Assembly (NCBI GenBank): GCA_964610175.1
Contig: CAZSVE010000003.1
Span: 1-64,000, forward strand
Direction: 5' to 3'
DNA length: 64,000 nt
DNA from: CAZSVE01 sp964610175
Lineage (GTDB): Bacteria > Pseudomonadota > Gammaproteobacteria > HK1
Part shown: piece after piece, positions 25,504 to 35,591 of the stretch
How positions within the stretch are numbered: position 1 is the first letter of the stretch
Layout: each line of letters starts with the position of its first letter
Translations under genes and position numbers: made by a program
Notes under the pieces: generated by a model
Database searches by the model: none
Seen by the model: the letters and a program-made list of their open reading frames with translations, nothing else
What the model was told of the DNA's origin: nothing

Positions 25504-26057
25504 ACTGCAAAGAGGGGGTATGCCTTATCGCGCCCCGGATCGTCCAGGATGCTTTTTCCGATACTCGAACCAGTAAAGCCGTGCCTCGGACTTACGACTC
25601 GTGAGCGCGATGAACATCGCATCCCTGGCGTTTCAGCCACCCCCGCCGCGAGGCCAAAACCGCCTCGACGCCAGGCTCGCGGGAGGCGTCGCTCGAAAAT
25701 CCGGCACAATCCACAACAGAAATGATGAGCGATAGGAACAATAACCGAAGTTGTACACTTCAATAAGATTTTACAGAAAATTTTTCGGGCTGTATGTAAT
25801 GCAATCAACCCCAGCCAACGACAATAATAGCGAAAGAGGATAAGGGAAGAGGATAGGATTTCCACTTCGAAACCACTTTGGTTATGCTTGGCAGGGTAGT
25901 GGGAAATGGTTCGTTTCACCCAGTGTGCGACACTGGCTAGCGGAGTTTCGCTAGAATTCGGTTGCGGCTTTGCTGCGCCGGGCATCGATGATGTAACAGG
26001 TCCTTTCTGTTTTCTGAGTGAAAAAGCGGACTTTTTCACCATCCTGCCAATCACCAC

Positions 26058-26145
<88 letters not shown>

Positions 26146-26900
26146 TTATCCGATCCGATCTCTTTGCGAATCAGCATGTTGCGTGTGTTTGAGGCATCGC
26201 AAAAATTAAAGTTCTCGAGAGAACCTGTGTGCGCGCATGGACCCATCCCGCTTCGGTCCTGGCGCGAAGCGCCAACATGATTCTTGCTTCGTTTTCCAAT
26301 GCGCACGCGCTGGAGGGGGGAGAGGCGCATCGCTCTGCTTTCTTCGTCCATACCCCTGCCGTACTCGGATTCCGGCATCCTAACGTTACATCTATCCTCC
26401 CCATTGCGTGGAAAAAACACACCCTCAATCGATATAGGCAGGGAAGTGAGTATAATGATCGCACGAGAATGGCGGGTAAAAAATATTGTAATTCAATAAT
26501 ATATAATACTAATATAGGAATATTCCCGTGCGCTTGGAGGATGCACCCGAAAATCGATGTTCTAGCGAGGCTGCGCCTCGGATCGATGAAGCATGATTCG
26601 TTGTGTGGTTACCTCTCATCCATAATGGGCAAAGGCGCGAAGCGCTGTGCCCATCCTACAAGGCTGATATAAACGGAAGATCGCCAATCGGTTTCGGATT
26701 CTTGGGTGGACCTTGAGCCAATGATGTTCGCTTGCTCTCAAGCTCTCGCTTGGGAACCGGCGGAAAGGTTTTTTCTCGATTACGCCGCTTTCCAAAACTC
26801 GATCCATTTGTAAGGATTTCGGGTACTCGAATCTTTTGTAGAGATTGGATTCGTCAATGCTGTTTTTTTTCGGAGTCCATTGATTTTTGTGAGTATAGTC
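26146..26900. other. Intergenic region before glgX
   Basis: It holds family B (26191..26285, plus) and a family A 5' fragment (about 26561..26610). An AT-rich stretch at 26485..26530 (AATATATAATACTAATATAGG) could contain a promoter. No gene is seen. A weak inverted word (CTCAAGCTCTCGCTTGGG) lies near 26736. Confidence 0.5.
26191..26285 (+). repeat. Repeat family B, copy
   Basis: AAGTTCTCGAGAGAACC, then CATGGACCCATCCCGCTTCG, then CTGGCGCGAAGCGCCAACAT. Confidence 0.8.
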
Positions 26901-29117
26901 ATGAGCATAGAACAATCAAAAGAAGAAGAACAACCAAAAGAAGAGTTTGTAGAGATCGACGAGCGTAAGTTTTTCATAGGTAGGGGAGAACCGCTGCCGC
27001 TTGGTGCTACGGTTCAACCGGGTGGAATCAATTTTTCGATATTTTCAAGGCATGCAACTGCGGTTACGTTGGTGATTTCGTTGCCGCGCAAATTCGCAAA
27101 GCGTCGGGATGAGCTTTTGTGCACGGGTTTGGCTGGTGATCCCGATGGCGATAATGGGGATGGGTCATTGAAGCGGATTACGGAGGTTCCGTTGGACCCC
27201 GGAGTCAACAAGACGGGAGATGTATGGCACGTCTTCATTCAAGACCTCGATCCGGGTGTGCACTACGGCTATCGAATGGATTGTGCACCTAATTCGAATC
27301 CCAAGGTACAGCGTTTCGATAAGGAAAAGGTCTTACTGGATCCATACGCACACACGATTTCCGGTCGCCTCGAGTGGGGAATATTGTCCGATGCCGATAA
27401 CGCGCACCCGGGTCGATTCGGAGAGCGGTGCTCCATCGTGTTGCAGGATGATTTCGACTGGGGCGATGATCAGCCACTCAATGTCCCTTTGGCCGACTCT
27501 ATCATCTACGAGCTGCATGTCAGGGGGTTTACGCGCCATTCATCTTCCGGTGTGCGGGCCCCGGGTACATTTCTCGGTTTGATGGAAAAGATCCCCTACC
27601 TCGAATCCCTCGGCATCACGGCTGTCGAGTTACTTCCCGTCTATGAGTTCGAAGAACGGGATACCGATCGGATAAATCCGACAACCGGTGAACCGCTATT
27701 GAACTATTGGGGTTACCATCCTATTTCGTTTTTTGCATTGAAGAATTCCTATGGAAGCAACAAGGAGGATGGAGCTGTCGTACGGGAATTCAAATCCATG
27801 GTAAAGGCGTTTCACGAAGCAGGGATCGAGGTTATTCTGGATGTGGTTTTCAACCACACGGCGGAAGGGGATGAACACGGTACCACGTTCTCACTTCGGG
27901 GTATCGATAATTCGGTATATTACATCGTTGACATGGAAGAAGGCGCTTACCATAACTACTCCGGATGTGGTAATACCGTCAACTGTAATCATCCCGTGGT
28001 TCGGGACATGATATTGGATAGTCTGCGGTATTGGTCGACGGAAATGCACGTGGATGGTTTTCGATTCGATCTGGCCTCGATACTTGGGCGTGGGCGAGAT
28101 GGTTCGGTGCTGCACAATCCGCCACTGTTGGAACAGATTGCCGCCGATCCGGTGCTCGCAAACACCAAGCTAATCGCTGAAGCATGGGATGCGGCTGGGG
28201 TCTATCAAGTCGGCAGCTTCCCCAATTGGGGGCGTTGGGCGGAATGGAACGGGCGTTTCCGGGATGATGTTCGACGGTTCGTGCGCGGTGATCCCGGCAT
28301 GGTGCAGACCTTGGCGACAAGGATGGCCGGTAGCCCGGACCTTTATCAGACTGATCGCGAGCCTTATCACAGCATTAATTTCGTGACCTGCCATGATGGA
28401 TTTACACTTATGGACGTGGCTTCGTATAACGGGAAGCACAATATCGAAAATGGAGAGGATGAACGGGACGGCCATAACGATAATCTCAGTTGGAACTGTG
28501 GTGAAGAGGGGCCAACGGACACTGAAACGGTAAACCAGCTACGCAGACGCCAGGTAAAAAACATGGCGGCATTGCTTTTGTTGTCTCATGGTGTGCCGAT
28601 GGTGCTCAGTGGCGATGAAATGGGACGCACCCAGCAGGGTAATAATAATGCCTACTGCCAAGACAATGAGATTAGCTGGATCGATTGGGAACTGACACGG
28701 GAAAACGCGGATTTGGTGCGGTTCTTTCAGCGATTGATCGAGCTGCGGCGTACACATGCCGCGCTTCGAAGGGAATCATTCTTACCGGATGAAAAGGGCA
28801 CCACGGTTTCCGTGGAATGGCATGGCGTTGTCCCATACCAACCGGATTGGTCCTATGAATCGAGAACACTCGCCAAATGCCTGCGGGCGATCACCCCCGA
28901 TGGCGAAACCGAGAGTATTTATTTGATTGCAAGCGCTTATTCGGAGCCACTATCATTCGAGCTTCCCAGCATTACGGATCGGGTATGGTACCGGGTTTCC
29001 GATACGTCACTGGATGCGCCGCGGGATATCGTGGACCTTGGTAAGGAAGAGCGTCTCGATGAGCAGAGGAACTACTTGGTACAACCTCGTTCAGTGGTGG
29101 TATTGATCGGGAAATAA
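26901..29117 (+). CDS. glgX: Glycogen debranching enzyme (isoamylase type, GlgX)
   Basis: It cleaves alpha-1,6 branches of glycogen-type polysaccharides. The 738 residues comprise an N-terminal CBM48-like domain (about 30-150), a GH13 catalytic barrel and a C-terminal beta domain. Catalytic blocks are complete: DVVFNHTAEG (region I), GFRFDLASI with the nucleophile near D390, AEAWDAAG with the acid near E427, and NFVTCHDGFTLMD near 498. The LSWNCGEEGPT block is typical of GlgX/TreX. ATG 26901 is chosen over an upstream TTG. No other glycogen genes are adjacent; it is probably part of storage-polymer metabolism. Confidence 0.95.
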   Translation: MSIEQSKEEEQPKEEFVEIDERKFFIGRGEPLPLGATVQPGGINFSIFSRHATAVTLVISLPRKFAKRRDELLCTGLAGDPDGDNGDGSLKRITEVPLDPGVNKTGDVWHVFIQDLDPGVHYGYRMDCAPNSNPKVQRFDKEKVLLDPYAHTISGRLEWGILSDADNAHPGRFGERCSIVLQDDFDWGDDQPLNVPLADSIIYELHVRGFTRHSSSGVRAPGTFLGLMEKIPYLESLGITAVELLPVYEFEERDTDRINPTTGEPLLNYWGYHPISFFALKNSYGSNKEDGAVVREFKSMVKAFHEAGIEVILDVVFNHTAEGDEHGTTFSLRGIDNSVYYIVDMEEGAYHNYSGCGNTVNCNHPVVRDMILDSLRYWSTEMHVDGFRFDLASILGRGRDGSVLHNPPLLEQIAADPVLANTKLIAEAWDAAGVYQVGSFPNWGRWAEWNGRFRDDVRRFVRGDPGMVQTLATRMAGSPDLYQTDREPYHSINFVTCHDGFTLMDVASYNGKHNIENGEDERDGHNDNLSWNCGEEGPTDTETVNQLRRRQVKNMAALLLLSHGVPMVLSGDEMGRTQQGNNNAYCQDNEISWIDWELTRENADLVRFFQRLIELRRTHAALRRESFLPDEKGTTVSVEWHGVVPYQPDWSYESRTLAKCLRAITPDGETESIYLIASAYSEPLSFELPSITDRVWYRVSDTSLDAPRDIVDLGKEERLDEQRNYLVQPRSVVVLIGK

Positions 29118-29809
29118 GGGGTAATGCTTCGTCTTTCGAGTACACGTATCGGAAAAATAAAAATTCTGAAAAACCTAGCCTCGAAATCAAGGCCCACCCC
29201 CTTCAGTCTTGGCGCGAAGCGCTAACATATTCATCTATTTGGAAAAACGAAGTTTCCGAAAGCTTTTGGGGGTTCGAATAACCTAGCGAAGCTTCGCTTC
29301 GAACCGACATGAAAAAAGGATGGATGTACGGAATTAGCGGTTCTTCGAACATTTTCTGCCAAATTGCCGAGAAAAAGATAAGGGTATGGCAAGGCAGGGA
29401 ATCAAGGAAAAGCAACCTGTAATTCCTCCTTGACTTGCCAAAGAGGGTTTGGGATACGAGAAGAAACGAATCTCCTAACCCTCCTAACCCCCCTAACGAA
29501 CTCCACATATAGAGTGGAGCTTTTCCCCGAAACGCGGTTTGGCGTTCTCTCCAATTTGGAATCTCATCTATTTCGGGCGGCGATTCCGGAACATGATCCG
29601 TAACTTCCTTGTACTGCTTTTTCACTCGGCTGGCCAGAACATAATACCCCTTCAGTACAACTCTATTGTTACCACCAGTAATAGCATAAACAATCAAAAT
29701 TGATTATGATTACGCCGATTATCGTGGGAATATCGGACAATTTCAGGGTGGTCCGACTATCGAGAATTCATCCTTCAATGCTTGTAAATGAACCGCTTGG
29801 GAGTCCAAA
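29118..29809. other. Intergenic region between glgX and mlaA
   Basis: It holds family B (29146..29232) and a family A 5' fragment (about 29283..29312). A 164-residue open frame on the minus strand (29203..29697) has a possibly protein-like first half (ITGGNNRVVLKGYYVLASRV), but its middle is a CCTAACCC-type tandem (29476..29500) and its end is repeat sequence. I do not call it a gene. Confidence 0.5.
29146..29232 (+). repeat. Repeat family B, copy
   Basis: GTATCGGAAAAATAAAAATTC, then GGCCCACCCCCTTCAGTC, then TTGGCGCGAAGCGCTAACAT. Confidence 0.8.
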
Positions 29810-30550
29810 TTGAATAGAAAAAAGCGCTTCGGCATAGAAATCGTCTTGTTTTTATTTCTATACATGTTGGCCAGCGGATGCAGTGGAGCGTCTGCCCAGG
29901 AAGAGGGGGATGGCGATCCCCTAAAGGGCATGAATGAAATCTTCTATGGGATCAACGATGTGTTGGACAAGGCCTTTCTCGAGCCGGTCGCCGAAATCTA
30001 CGCAGACCACCTTCCGGCGGGCTTCCAATCCGGGATTTCGAATTTCTTCGATAATCTGGCCTATCCCGGTGTCATAATCAATAACATCCTGCAAGGCAAG
30101 ATCGGGAATGGCATCAAGAGCACGGGACGTTTTATCATAAATACGATATTCGGTATCGGTGGATTGTTCGATCCAGCCACCTCCCTGGGACTCGAGCGCC
30201 AGAAGGAAGATTTTGGTCAGACGCTTGGCGTATGGGGTGCGGGCGAGGGAGCATACCTCGTTTTACCGGCCATCGGTCCGAGCTCCGTCCGTGACACCCC
30301 CGGTGTGGTTGCGGACATCTTTACCAACCTGCTCTACTACGCAGAGTCGAGCGTCATGGTCCCGCTTATCGCCGTCAGGGCCGTCGAGCGCAGGGCGGAC
30401 TTCCTGGAAGTAACCCGTGTACGCGACAAATCACTGGACCCCTACCTCTTTACGCGAGAAGCCTATCGGCAACGGCGAATGGACCTTATCTACGACGGAG
30501 AACCGCCATACCAGTATGATGTGTACGAGGACGACGAAGAATCACAGTAA
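29810..30550 (+). CDS. mlaA: MlaA (VacJ)-family outer-membrane lipid asymmetry lipoprotein
   Basis: MlaA removes phospholipids from the outer leaflet of the outer membrane and passes them to MlaC. The 246 residues begin with a signal peptide and lipobox LASGC (Cys at about 24). They then show DPLKGMNEIFYGINDVLDK, NFFDNLAYPGVIINNILQGK, RFIINTIFGIGGLFDPA and EDFGQTLGVWGAGEGAYLVLP, all classic MlaA blocks. The start is TTG 29810, with GGGAG seven bases upstream; no ATG fits. The other mla genes are not in this window. Confidence 0.95.
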   Translation: MNRKKRFGIEIVLFLFLYMLASGCSGASAQEEGDGDPLKGMNEIFYGINDVLDKAFLEPVAEIYADHLPAGFQSGISNFFDNLAYPGVIINNILQGKIGNGIKSTGRFIINTIFGIGGLFDPATSLGLERQKEDFGQTLGVWGAGEGAYLVLPAIGPSSVRDTPGVVADIFTNLLYYAESSVMVPLIAVRAVERRADFLEVTRVRDKSLDPYLFTREAYRQRRMDLIYDGEPPYQYDVYEDDEESQ

Positions 30551-30775
30551 AACAATATGAGTTCATTGTCGTCCGAACGTAGAAGATCGAATACTCCGAA
30601 AATTCGTTGACAGAGAGTCCCTAGAGAGTCCCTTGTTCAGGGGGTCTCTTACTCCCTGTTCAGCGGTAATATTCGCACATCATTGCACGCGATGACTTTC
30701 CGCCGAATCGGAGAAGGTGCAAGCCGCCCTGTGGCCTGTTTCTGGGATCAAGAAACTCCTTGACCGTCCCCCTCA

Positions 30776-31189
30776 TCAAAGTTCCTCCTCGGACATCAGC
30801 TTTATTCCATTCTCCTTCAACAAGGTTGAAGTGACGCCATTACCCGATATCACCTTGCCGGAAAAGGTGCCGTCGTAGATCTCACCGACACCACAAGAGG
30901 GACTTCTCTGTTTCAGGATTGCCTCTCCGATACCATACAGTCTTGCCAACAATAAGCTCCCGTGCGCGCCTCTCTGGAAGTTTTCCGTAACATCCTCTCC
31001 TTTCTTCGTAACCACCTGTTCACCCCGTTGCTCGGAAGGGATTCGGGGGGTCGGCAAACCTCCACACTGCTCGGGACAGACCGGAATCAGCACTTCTTCT
31101 CGGGCGAGTTCCAAAACCTTTCCATTCTTATTATTGCCTCCATCGTATCTGCAATCGATGCCGAGCAGACAGGCGCTACAAAGTTTCAT
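30776..31189 (-). CDS. DUF523-family protein (TudS-like)
   Basis: This 137-residue protein has the conserved cysteine set of DUF523: SACLLGIDCRYDG at the N-terminus, VCPEQCGGLPTPR in the middle and LKQRSPSCGVGEIYDG. Characterised members (TudS) use an iron-sulfur cluster to desulfurate thiouracil; activity here is by family only. ATG 31189 is preferred, because the longer open frame starts inside a family A repeat. The gene is transcribed away from three tandem repeat copies, which lie where its promoter should be. Confidence 0.87.
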   Translation of the reverse strand: MKLCSACLLGIDCRYDGGNNKNGKVLELAREEVLIPVCPEQCGGLPTPRIPSEQRGEQVVTKKGEDVTENFQRGAHGSLLLARLYGIGEAILKQRSPSCGVGEIYDGTFSGKVISGNGVTSTLLKENGIKLMSEEEL

Positions 31190-31190
31190 G

Positions 31191-31292
31191 ACTAGCGAGG
31201 CTTCGCCTCGGACCAATGAACCATAATCCTGCGCTAGTAAAGAACCGTTAGAACTTGGCTCATTTGTAAAGCTGAGCGGGAAATAAACAAAT
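31191..31292 (+). repeat. Repeat family A, copy
   Basis: CTAGCGAGGCTTCGCCTCGG ... TAGAACTTGGCTCATTTG ... CTGAGCGGGAAATAAACAAA. Confidence 0.9.
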
Positions 31293-31295
31293 TAA

Positions 31296-31399
31296 AAGCT
31301 TCGCCTCGAACCGATGAGACATGATTCGGTAGTAGAGTAAAATCAGCGTGTTGTAAAACTTGATTCATTTGGGAATGCCGAGCGGGAAATAAAACAAAA
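31296..31399 (+). repeat. Repeat family A, copy
   Basis: AAGCTTCGCCTCGAACCGAT ... TTGTAAAACTTGATTC ... CCGAGCGGGAAATAAAACAA. Confidence 0.9.
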
Positions 31400-31487
31400 T
31401 ATTGGCAGCATAAATGATGCAAGAAATCACATTTTCCGATTCCGTGAGTGAAAAAGCGAACTTTTTCATCATCCTGATAGTGGAAGT

Positions 31488-31598
31488 CTGGCGAAGCTTG
31501 TGCTCGAACCGACAACGCATGACCCGGTATTGGCAAAGCGAGATTGGCGCCTTGTAAAACTTGATACATTTGTGAAGATGAGCGGGAAATAAACAAAT
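31488..31598 (+). repeat. Repeat family A, copy
   Basis: CTGGCGAAGCTTGTGCTCGA ... CTTGTAAAACTTGATAC ... ATGAGCGGGAAATAAACAAA. Confidence 0.9.
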
Positions 31599-31756
31599 TA
31601 GCTCTATCCTTCTCTTCGATGGCTTGCGCTTCTCCTCGATGATCTTCCTCTTTGCATTCGGTGCACCATTCCAGGGTAGCGCGGTTCCGGCGGGTTGGGA
31701 TATATTTTTCGAAACAAGATCCGAAGAGACGACAAAGAAGGAGGGTTCGAGAGAAA

Positions 31757-32962
31757 ATGCGCAAGTCAAATAGTTTCCTTATCCTTGCATTGGTAACCGT
31801 AGTGGTAGTTATGGCGACGATCTATGTACAGCGGGAGTCCGGCAAGGCCGCCGTGGAAGAGGGATTTTTGTTCCCGGACTTGAGTGAAAAACTGGATCGC
31901 ACCGCCCAGGTACGGATCAGTAAGGGGGTATCCGTGGTCGAACTGCACCGCCAGGGGAAGGATGCCTGGAGCGTGCGGGATCGAGCGGATCATCCAGCCA
32001 ATCTCGCCAAGATATATGAACTTTTACTGGGGACAGCCGGGCTGGAGCGTCTGGAACAAAAGACCCGCAATCCGGAACGGTATGCACGACTCGGTCTCGC
32101 CGAGACGGCGAACGGAGATGAACAGGGGGCCATGCGAGTTGTCATGCAGGATGAACAGGGGGTGACGCTGGCCGATTATTTTATCGGTAAACGTAGCACG
32201 GCGAAGGGACGGCGCGCGCGCGATGAGATGTATGTGCGGATTCAGGATGACCCCGTAGTCTGGCTCGTGGAAGGCATTTTGCCCTATGGAATCGAGACGA
32301 CGGATTGGTTGCGAGGGGAGATCTTGACGCTGGATGAAAAACGCATTCGAGGGGTGCGCATTACCCATCCGGATGGCGAAGAGGTAATCGTCGGGCGGGA
32401 TGATCGCGAAGCAACGGATTATCGCCTGATCGGATTGCCGCAGTCCGCCAAGCCGAGATCATATCTCGTCAACGGCATTGCTTCCGACATGGCGAAACTG
32501 CGATTGCAGGATGTGCGGAGCATCGAGGATATAGACCTCTCGGACGGGAAACGCGGTACCAAGATCCGGCTGACCACCTTCGATGGTATGCATATCACCA
32601 TGAAAACGTGGCAGTTCGGACAGGACACCCTTGCGCGCTTCGATGCCGGTTTCGACCCGAAGCTGATTGAACCGGATCCGGAAAAACCGCAGGCTGCGGA
32701 AGGAGATACACCCATTGCAGCCGATTCCGGCAACGAAAATGACGCCGCAAAAAAGGAAACCGGAAAAAACCAAAAAGAGCCCGAAGGCATCTCCTCGGTT
32801 GAAGCGAAGCGGCACGACAGGGAGTCCGTGGAGAAAGAGGTGGACACCCTTTCCGAGAGGTGGCGCGATTGGGCCTACATCCTGCCCCAATATCGTCTGA
32901 ACAATCTCACCAAACGGATGGATGATTTGATCGAGAAAACCGCCGAATCCGATGCCCCGTAG
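31757..32962 (+). CDS. DUF4340-domain protein
   Basis: The 401-residue protein has one N-terminal membrane helix (SFLILALVTVVVVMATIYV) and a periplasmic-type body. The body carries the DUF4340 pattern: KLDRTAQVRISKGVSVVELH, WSVRDRADHPANLAKIYELL, LGLAETAN, and a second half in which DDPVVWLVEGILPYGIETTDWL is typical. A charged low-complexity stretch (about 320-365, rich in Glu/Lys/Asp/Ala) precedes the C-terminus. Such proteins often accompany Gld-type ABC transporters, but none is adjacent. ATG 31757 has GAGAG just upstream; the open frame from 31652 is not protein-like. Function unknown. Confidence 0.8.
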   Translation: MRKSNSFLILALVTVVVVMATIYVQRESGKAAVEEGFLFPDLSEKLDRTAQVRISKGVSVVELHRQGKDAWSVRDRADHPANLAKIYELLLGTAGLERLEQKTRNPERYARLGLAETANGDEQGAMRVVMQDEQGVTLADYFIGKRSTAKGRRARDEMYVRIQDDPVVWLVEGILPYGIETTDWLRGEILTLDEKRIRGVRITHPDGEEVIVGRDDREATDYRLIGLPQSAKPRSYLVNGIASDMAKLRLQDVRSIEDIDLSDGKRGTKIRLTTFDGMHITMKTWQFGQDTLARFDAGFDPKLIEPDPEKPQAAEGDTPIAADSGNENDAAKKETGKNQKEPEGISSVEAKRHDRESVEKEVDTLSERWRDWAYILPQYRLNNLTKRMDDLIEKTAESDAP

Positions 32963-32990
32963 CCCTGGCATGGCAACAACAAATGAGTCA

Positions 32991-33090
32991 CTGGCGAGGC
33001 TGCGCCTCGGACCAATGAAGCATGCTTTTGTATTAGTAAAGCACTCTTGAAATTCGATCCATTTGTAAAGCCGAGCGGGAAATAAACAAA
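32991..33090 (+). repeat. Repeat family A, copy
   Basis: CTGGCGAGGCTGCGCCTCGG ... TTGAAATTCGATCCATTTG ... CCGAGCGGGAAATAAACAAA. It lies between the DUF4340 gene and ppk1. Confidence 0.9.
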
Positions 33091-33251
33091 TCATGTTGGT
33101 GCACAATCATATGGGTGGTACCCTGGAACCTTCCGGAAAGGACGAAGGGGCTACGCGCGCCCTGATCGGGGCCGGAAAGCTACTGGGAATCATCGCATGG
33201 GATCATCCGATTATTTCGATGTTTCCTTTTTCACTAGCCGTTTAAGCACAA

Positions 33252-35591
33252 GTGATGACTATCATGAAGCAATCAATCGAGAAATCTTACACCCCTGAAT
33301 CTCGCGATACCGGAGATGTTTCCAAGAGCGAAGGCTCGAAGACCATGCCAGGCGCGGACCCCATGGATGAGAAATCCGAAACCAAGGCCCATTCCAAGGC
33401 GAAGGGCTCTGTTCATTCGGTGCCTGAATTCGATCTCGATGCCTCGGAACTCTATTCGAATCGGGAACTTACCTGGATTAATTTCAATCGGCGGGTTCTG
33501 CATGAAGCCGAAGACGAGCGCACTCCCTTGTTGGAGCGCGTGAAGTTTCTGGCCATTGTCAGTTCCAATCTGGATGAATTCTTCATGAAGCGCATCGGCG
33601 GCCTGAAACAGCAATTGGCAGCCGGGATGCAGAAGCTCACCGTGGATGGACGGACCCCGGCGCAGCAGCTCGTGGAATGCCACGCCCAGGTGCGCGATAT
33701 CCGCCTGAAGCGGGAGGGGATTTACAAGGTTCTGGTTAAAAAGCTTGCGGAACACGATATCCGTCTCGTGCAGTACCCATCCCTCGACGAGCATCGACGG
33801 GCCGAACTTCGCGAGCGTTTTATCCAAAGTATTTTTCCGCTGGTTACGCCGCTCGCCATGGACCCCGGCCATCCGTTTCCATTTATTTCCAACCTTGCCC
33901 TTAATCTATTGGTAACGTTGCGTTATCCGGGCGGTACCGGCATCTACATGGCCCGGGTCAAGGTTCCCCTTATCAAGGGGGTGGCGCCTCGATTTCTCCG
34001 CATCGGGGAGGGGAATACATTCGTCACCCTGGATGATGTGGTGGCGCATAACCTCGATCTGCTGTTTCCCGGTATGGAGATCGAGTCTTGTGACCTGTTT
34101 CGGGTTACCCGTAACGCCAACGTGGAGACGGACGAAGAGGCCGCCGACGATCTCCTGGAGATGATCCAATCGGAGCTGCGCGAGCGCCATTTCGCGCCGA
34201 TTGTTCGCTTGGAGGTGATGCCGGGAATGAATCCGACGCTTCGCGGCATGTTGGCCGCCGAGCTTGGCCTGGATGCCGAGACGGATGTTTTCGAGGTGCA
34301 GGGCACGATGGCGATGCGCGATCTCTTCGAGATTGCCATGTTGGATATCCCGGAGTTGCACGACCGTCCGCATCGTCCCATCGACCATCCGCGTCTTGCC
34401 CACAACCGCCAGAACATCTTTCACATCATCCGAAAGGGTCCCCTTTTGCTGCAGCACCCGTACGAATCCTTCGGTACCTCGGTGGAGCGCTTTCTTCGTA
34501 CCGCGAGCGTGGACCCCAAGGTGCTGGCCATCAAGATGACGCTATACCGGACCTCATCGAGCGGGAACATCATTACGTCACTCATCGAGGCCGCGCAAAA
34601 CGGGAAACAGGTAGCCGTGCTCGTCGAGCTGAAGGCGCGGTTCGACGAGGCCGCCAATATCCGTTGGGCCAGGCGCCTGGAGCAGGCGGGCATTCATGTC
34701 ACCTACGGCGTCGTCGGATTCAAGACCCACAGCAAGGTGATCCTGGTGGTGCGCAAGGACTACAACGGTATACAGCGCTATGCCCACATCGGAACCGGGA
34801 ACTATCATGCCGATACGGCCCGGCTGTACGGGGACCTCGGGATATTGACCAACGATCAGGATATCGGTCGGGATTTGACGGAGTTATTCAACTTCCTCAC
34901 CGGGTACACGCCTCCGCTCGGTTACCGCAAGATTCTCGCCGCCCCCTATACCTTGAAACGGGGGTTATTGGAAAAGATCGATCGGGAAATCGGCAAGCAC
35001 ACGCCGGAATCTCCGGGGCTCATTCAGTTCAAGATGAATGCCCTGGAAGACTTCGATATCACCAGGGCCCTGTATCGCGCGTGCCAGGCTGGCGTCAAAG
35101 TGGAGCTCATCGTGCGCGATACCTGTCGGTTGCGTCCGGGTATTCCGGGCTTGAGCGAAACGGCGCGTGTTGTCAGCGTCGTCGGACGTTTCCTGGAGCA
35201 TACGCGGATCTTCTATTTCCAAAACGGTGGCGAGGAAGAATATTACATCGGGTCGGCAGACATGATGAAACGCAACCTGGAAAGTCGCGTCGAGGTGGTA
35301 ACCCCGGTGGAAAATCCCGATCTGCGCCAGGACCTTCGCATGATGCTCGATGTGCAACTCGCCGACCGCAGGAGTGCCTGGGATCTCAATCCCGATGGCA
35401 GTTACACCCAGAGAAAACCCGGGGAGGGGCAGGAAACCCATGGCTCCCAGGAAACCCTGATCACGGTTGCCGAGACCCGCCTGTCCGCAGCCCTCAAACA
35501 CAAGCAGGGTAGGATTCGACGGAAACTCGTCAGTCGTTTCCAGAAGCGTTTGAAGACCATTGTGAATGGCCTGGGGGAAAACCGACCGTGA
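33252..35591 (+). CDS. ppk: Polyphosphate kinase 1
   Basis: It makes inorganic polyphosphate from ATP. The 779 residues include a charged, Lys/Glu/Ser-rich N-terminal extension (about 1-68) not found in short homologues. The PPK1 N domain begins near ELYSNRELTWINFNRRVLHEA, followed by the H domain and two catalytic C domains. The phosphorylated His is that of QRYAHIGTGNYH, near residue 512. Later blocks include GLIQFKMNALEDFDI and EEYYIGSADMMKRNL. Starts GTG 33252, ATG 33255 and ATG 33264 are all possible. The genes on both sides are unrelated; ppx is not adjacent. Confidence 0.96.
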   Translation: MMTIMKQSIEKSYTPESRDTGDVSKSEGSKTMPGADPMDEKSETKAHSKAKGSVHSVPEFDLDASELYSNRELTWINFNRRVLHEAEDERTPLLERVKFLAIVSSNLDEFFMKRIGGLKQQLAAGMQKLTVDGRTPAQQLVECHAQVRDIRLKREGIYKVLVKKLAEHDIRLVQYPSLDEHRRAELRERFIQSIFPLVTPLAMDPGHPFPFISNLALNLLVTLRYPGGTGIYMARVKVPLIKGVAPRFLRIGEGNTFVTLDDVVAHNLDLLFPGMEIESCDLFRVTRNANVETDEEAADDLLEMIQSELRERHFAPIVRLEVMPGMNPTLRGMLAAELGLDAETDVFEVQGTMAMRDLFEIAMLDIPELHDRPHRPIDHPRLAHNRQNIFHIIRKGPLLLQHPYESFGTSVERFLRTASVDPKVLAIKMTLYRTSSSGNIITSLIEAAQNGKQVAVLVELKARFDEAANIRWARRLEQAGIHVTYGVVGFKTHSKVILVVRKDYNGIQRYAHIGTGNYHADTARLYGDLGILTNDQDIGRDLTELFNFLTGYTPPLGYRKILAAPYTLKRGLLEKIDREIGKHTPESPGLIQFKMNALEDFDITRALYRACQAGVKVELIVRDTCRLRPGIPGLSETARVVSVVGRFLEHTRIFYFQNGGEEEYYIGSADMMKRNLESRVEVVTPVENPDLRQDLRMMLDVQLADRRSAWDLNPDGSYTQRKPGEGQETHGSQETLITVAETRLSAALKHKQGRIRRKLVSRFQKRLKTIVNGLGENRP

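Larger units (their letters stand above)
25254..26057. other. Intergenic region: repeats upstream of the lipoprotein and tRNA-Ser
   Basis: A family B hairpin fragment (about 25262..25287) is followed by two tandem family A copies (25287..25393 and 25396..25503). From 25504 to 26057 I see no gene. At 26014..26036 GTGAAAAAGCGGACTTTTTC forms a small hairpin that recurs, with its flanks, near 31445..31475. Confidence 0.6.
31190..31756. other. Intergenic block of three family A repeats
   Basis: Three plus-oriented copies lie at 31191..31292, 31296..31399 and 31488..31598. Between the second and third is the small hairpin block shared with 26014..26036 (GTGAAAAAGCGAACTTTTTC). No gene is seen. Confidence 0.7.

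Noticed and set aside
29203..29697. A 164-codon minus-strand frame with GGLGGLG
   Set aside because: The Gly-Leu part is a CCTAACCC-type tandem and the end is repeat sequence; only the first third could be protein-like and nothing supports it.
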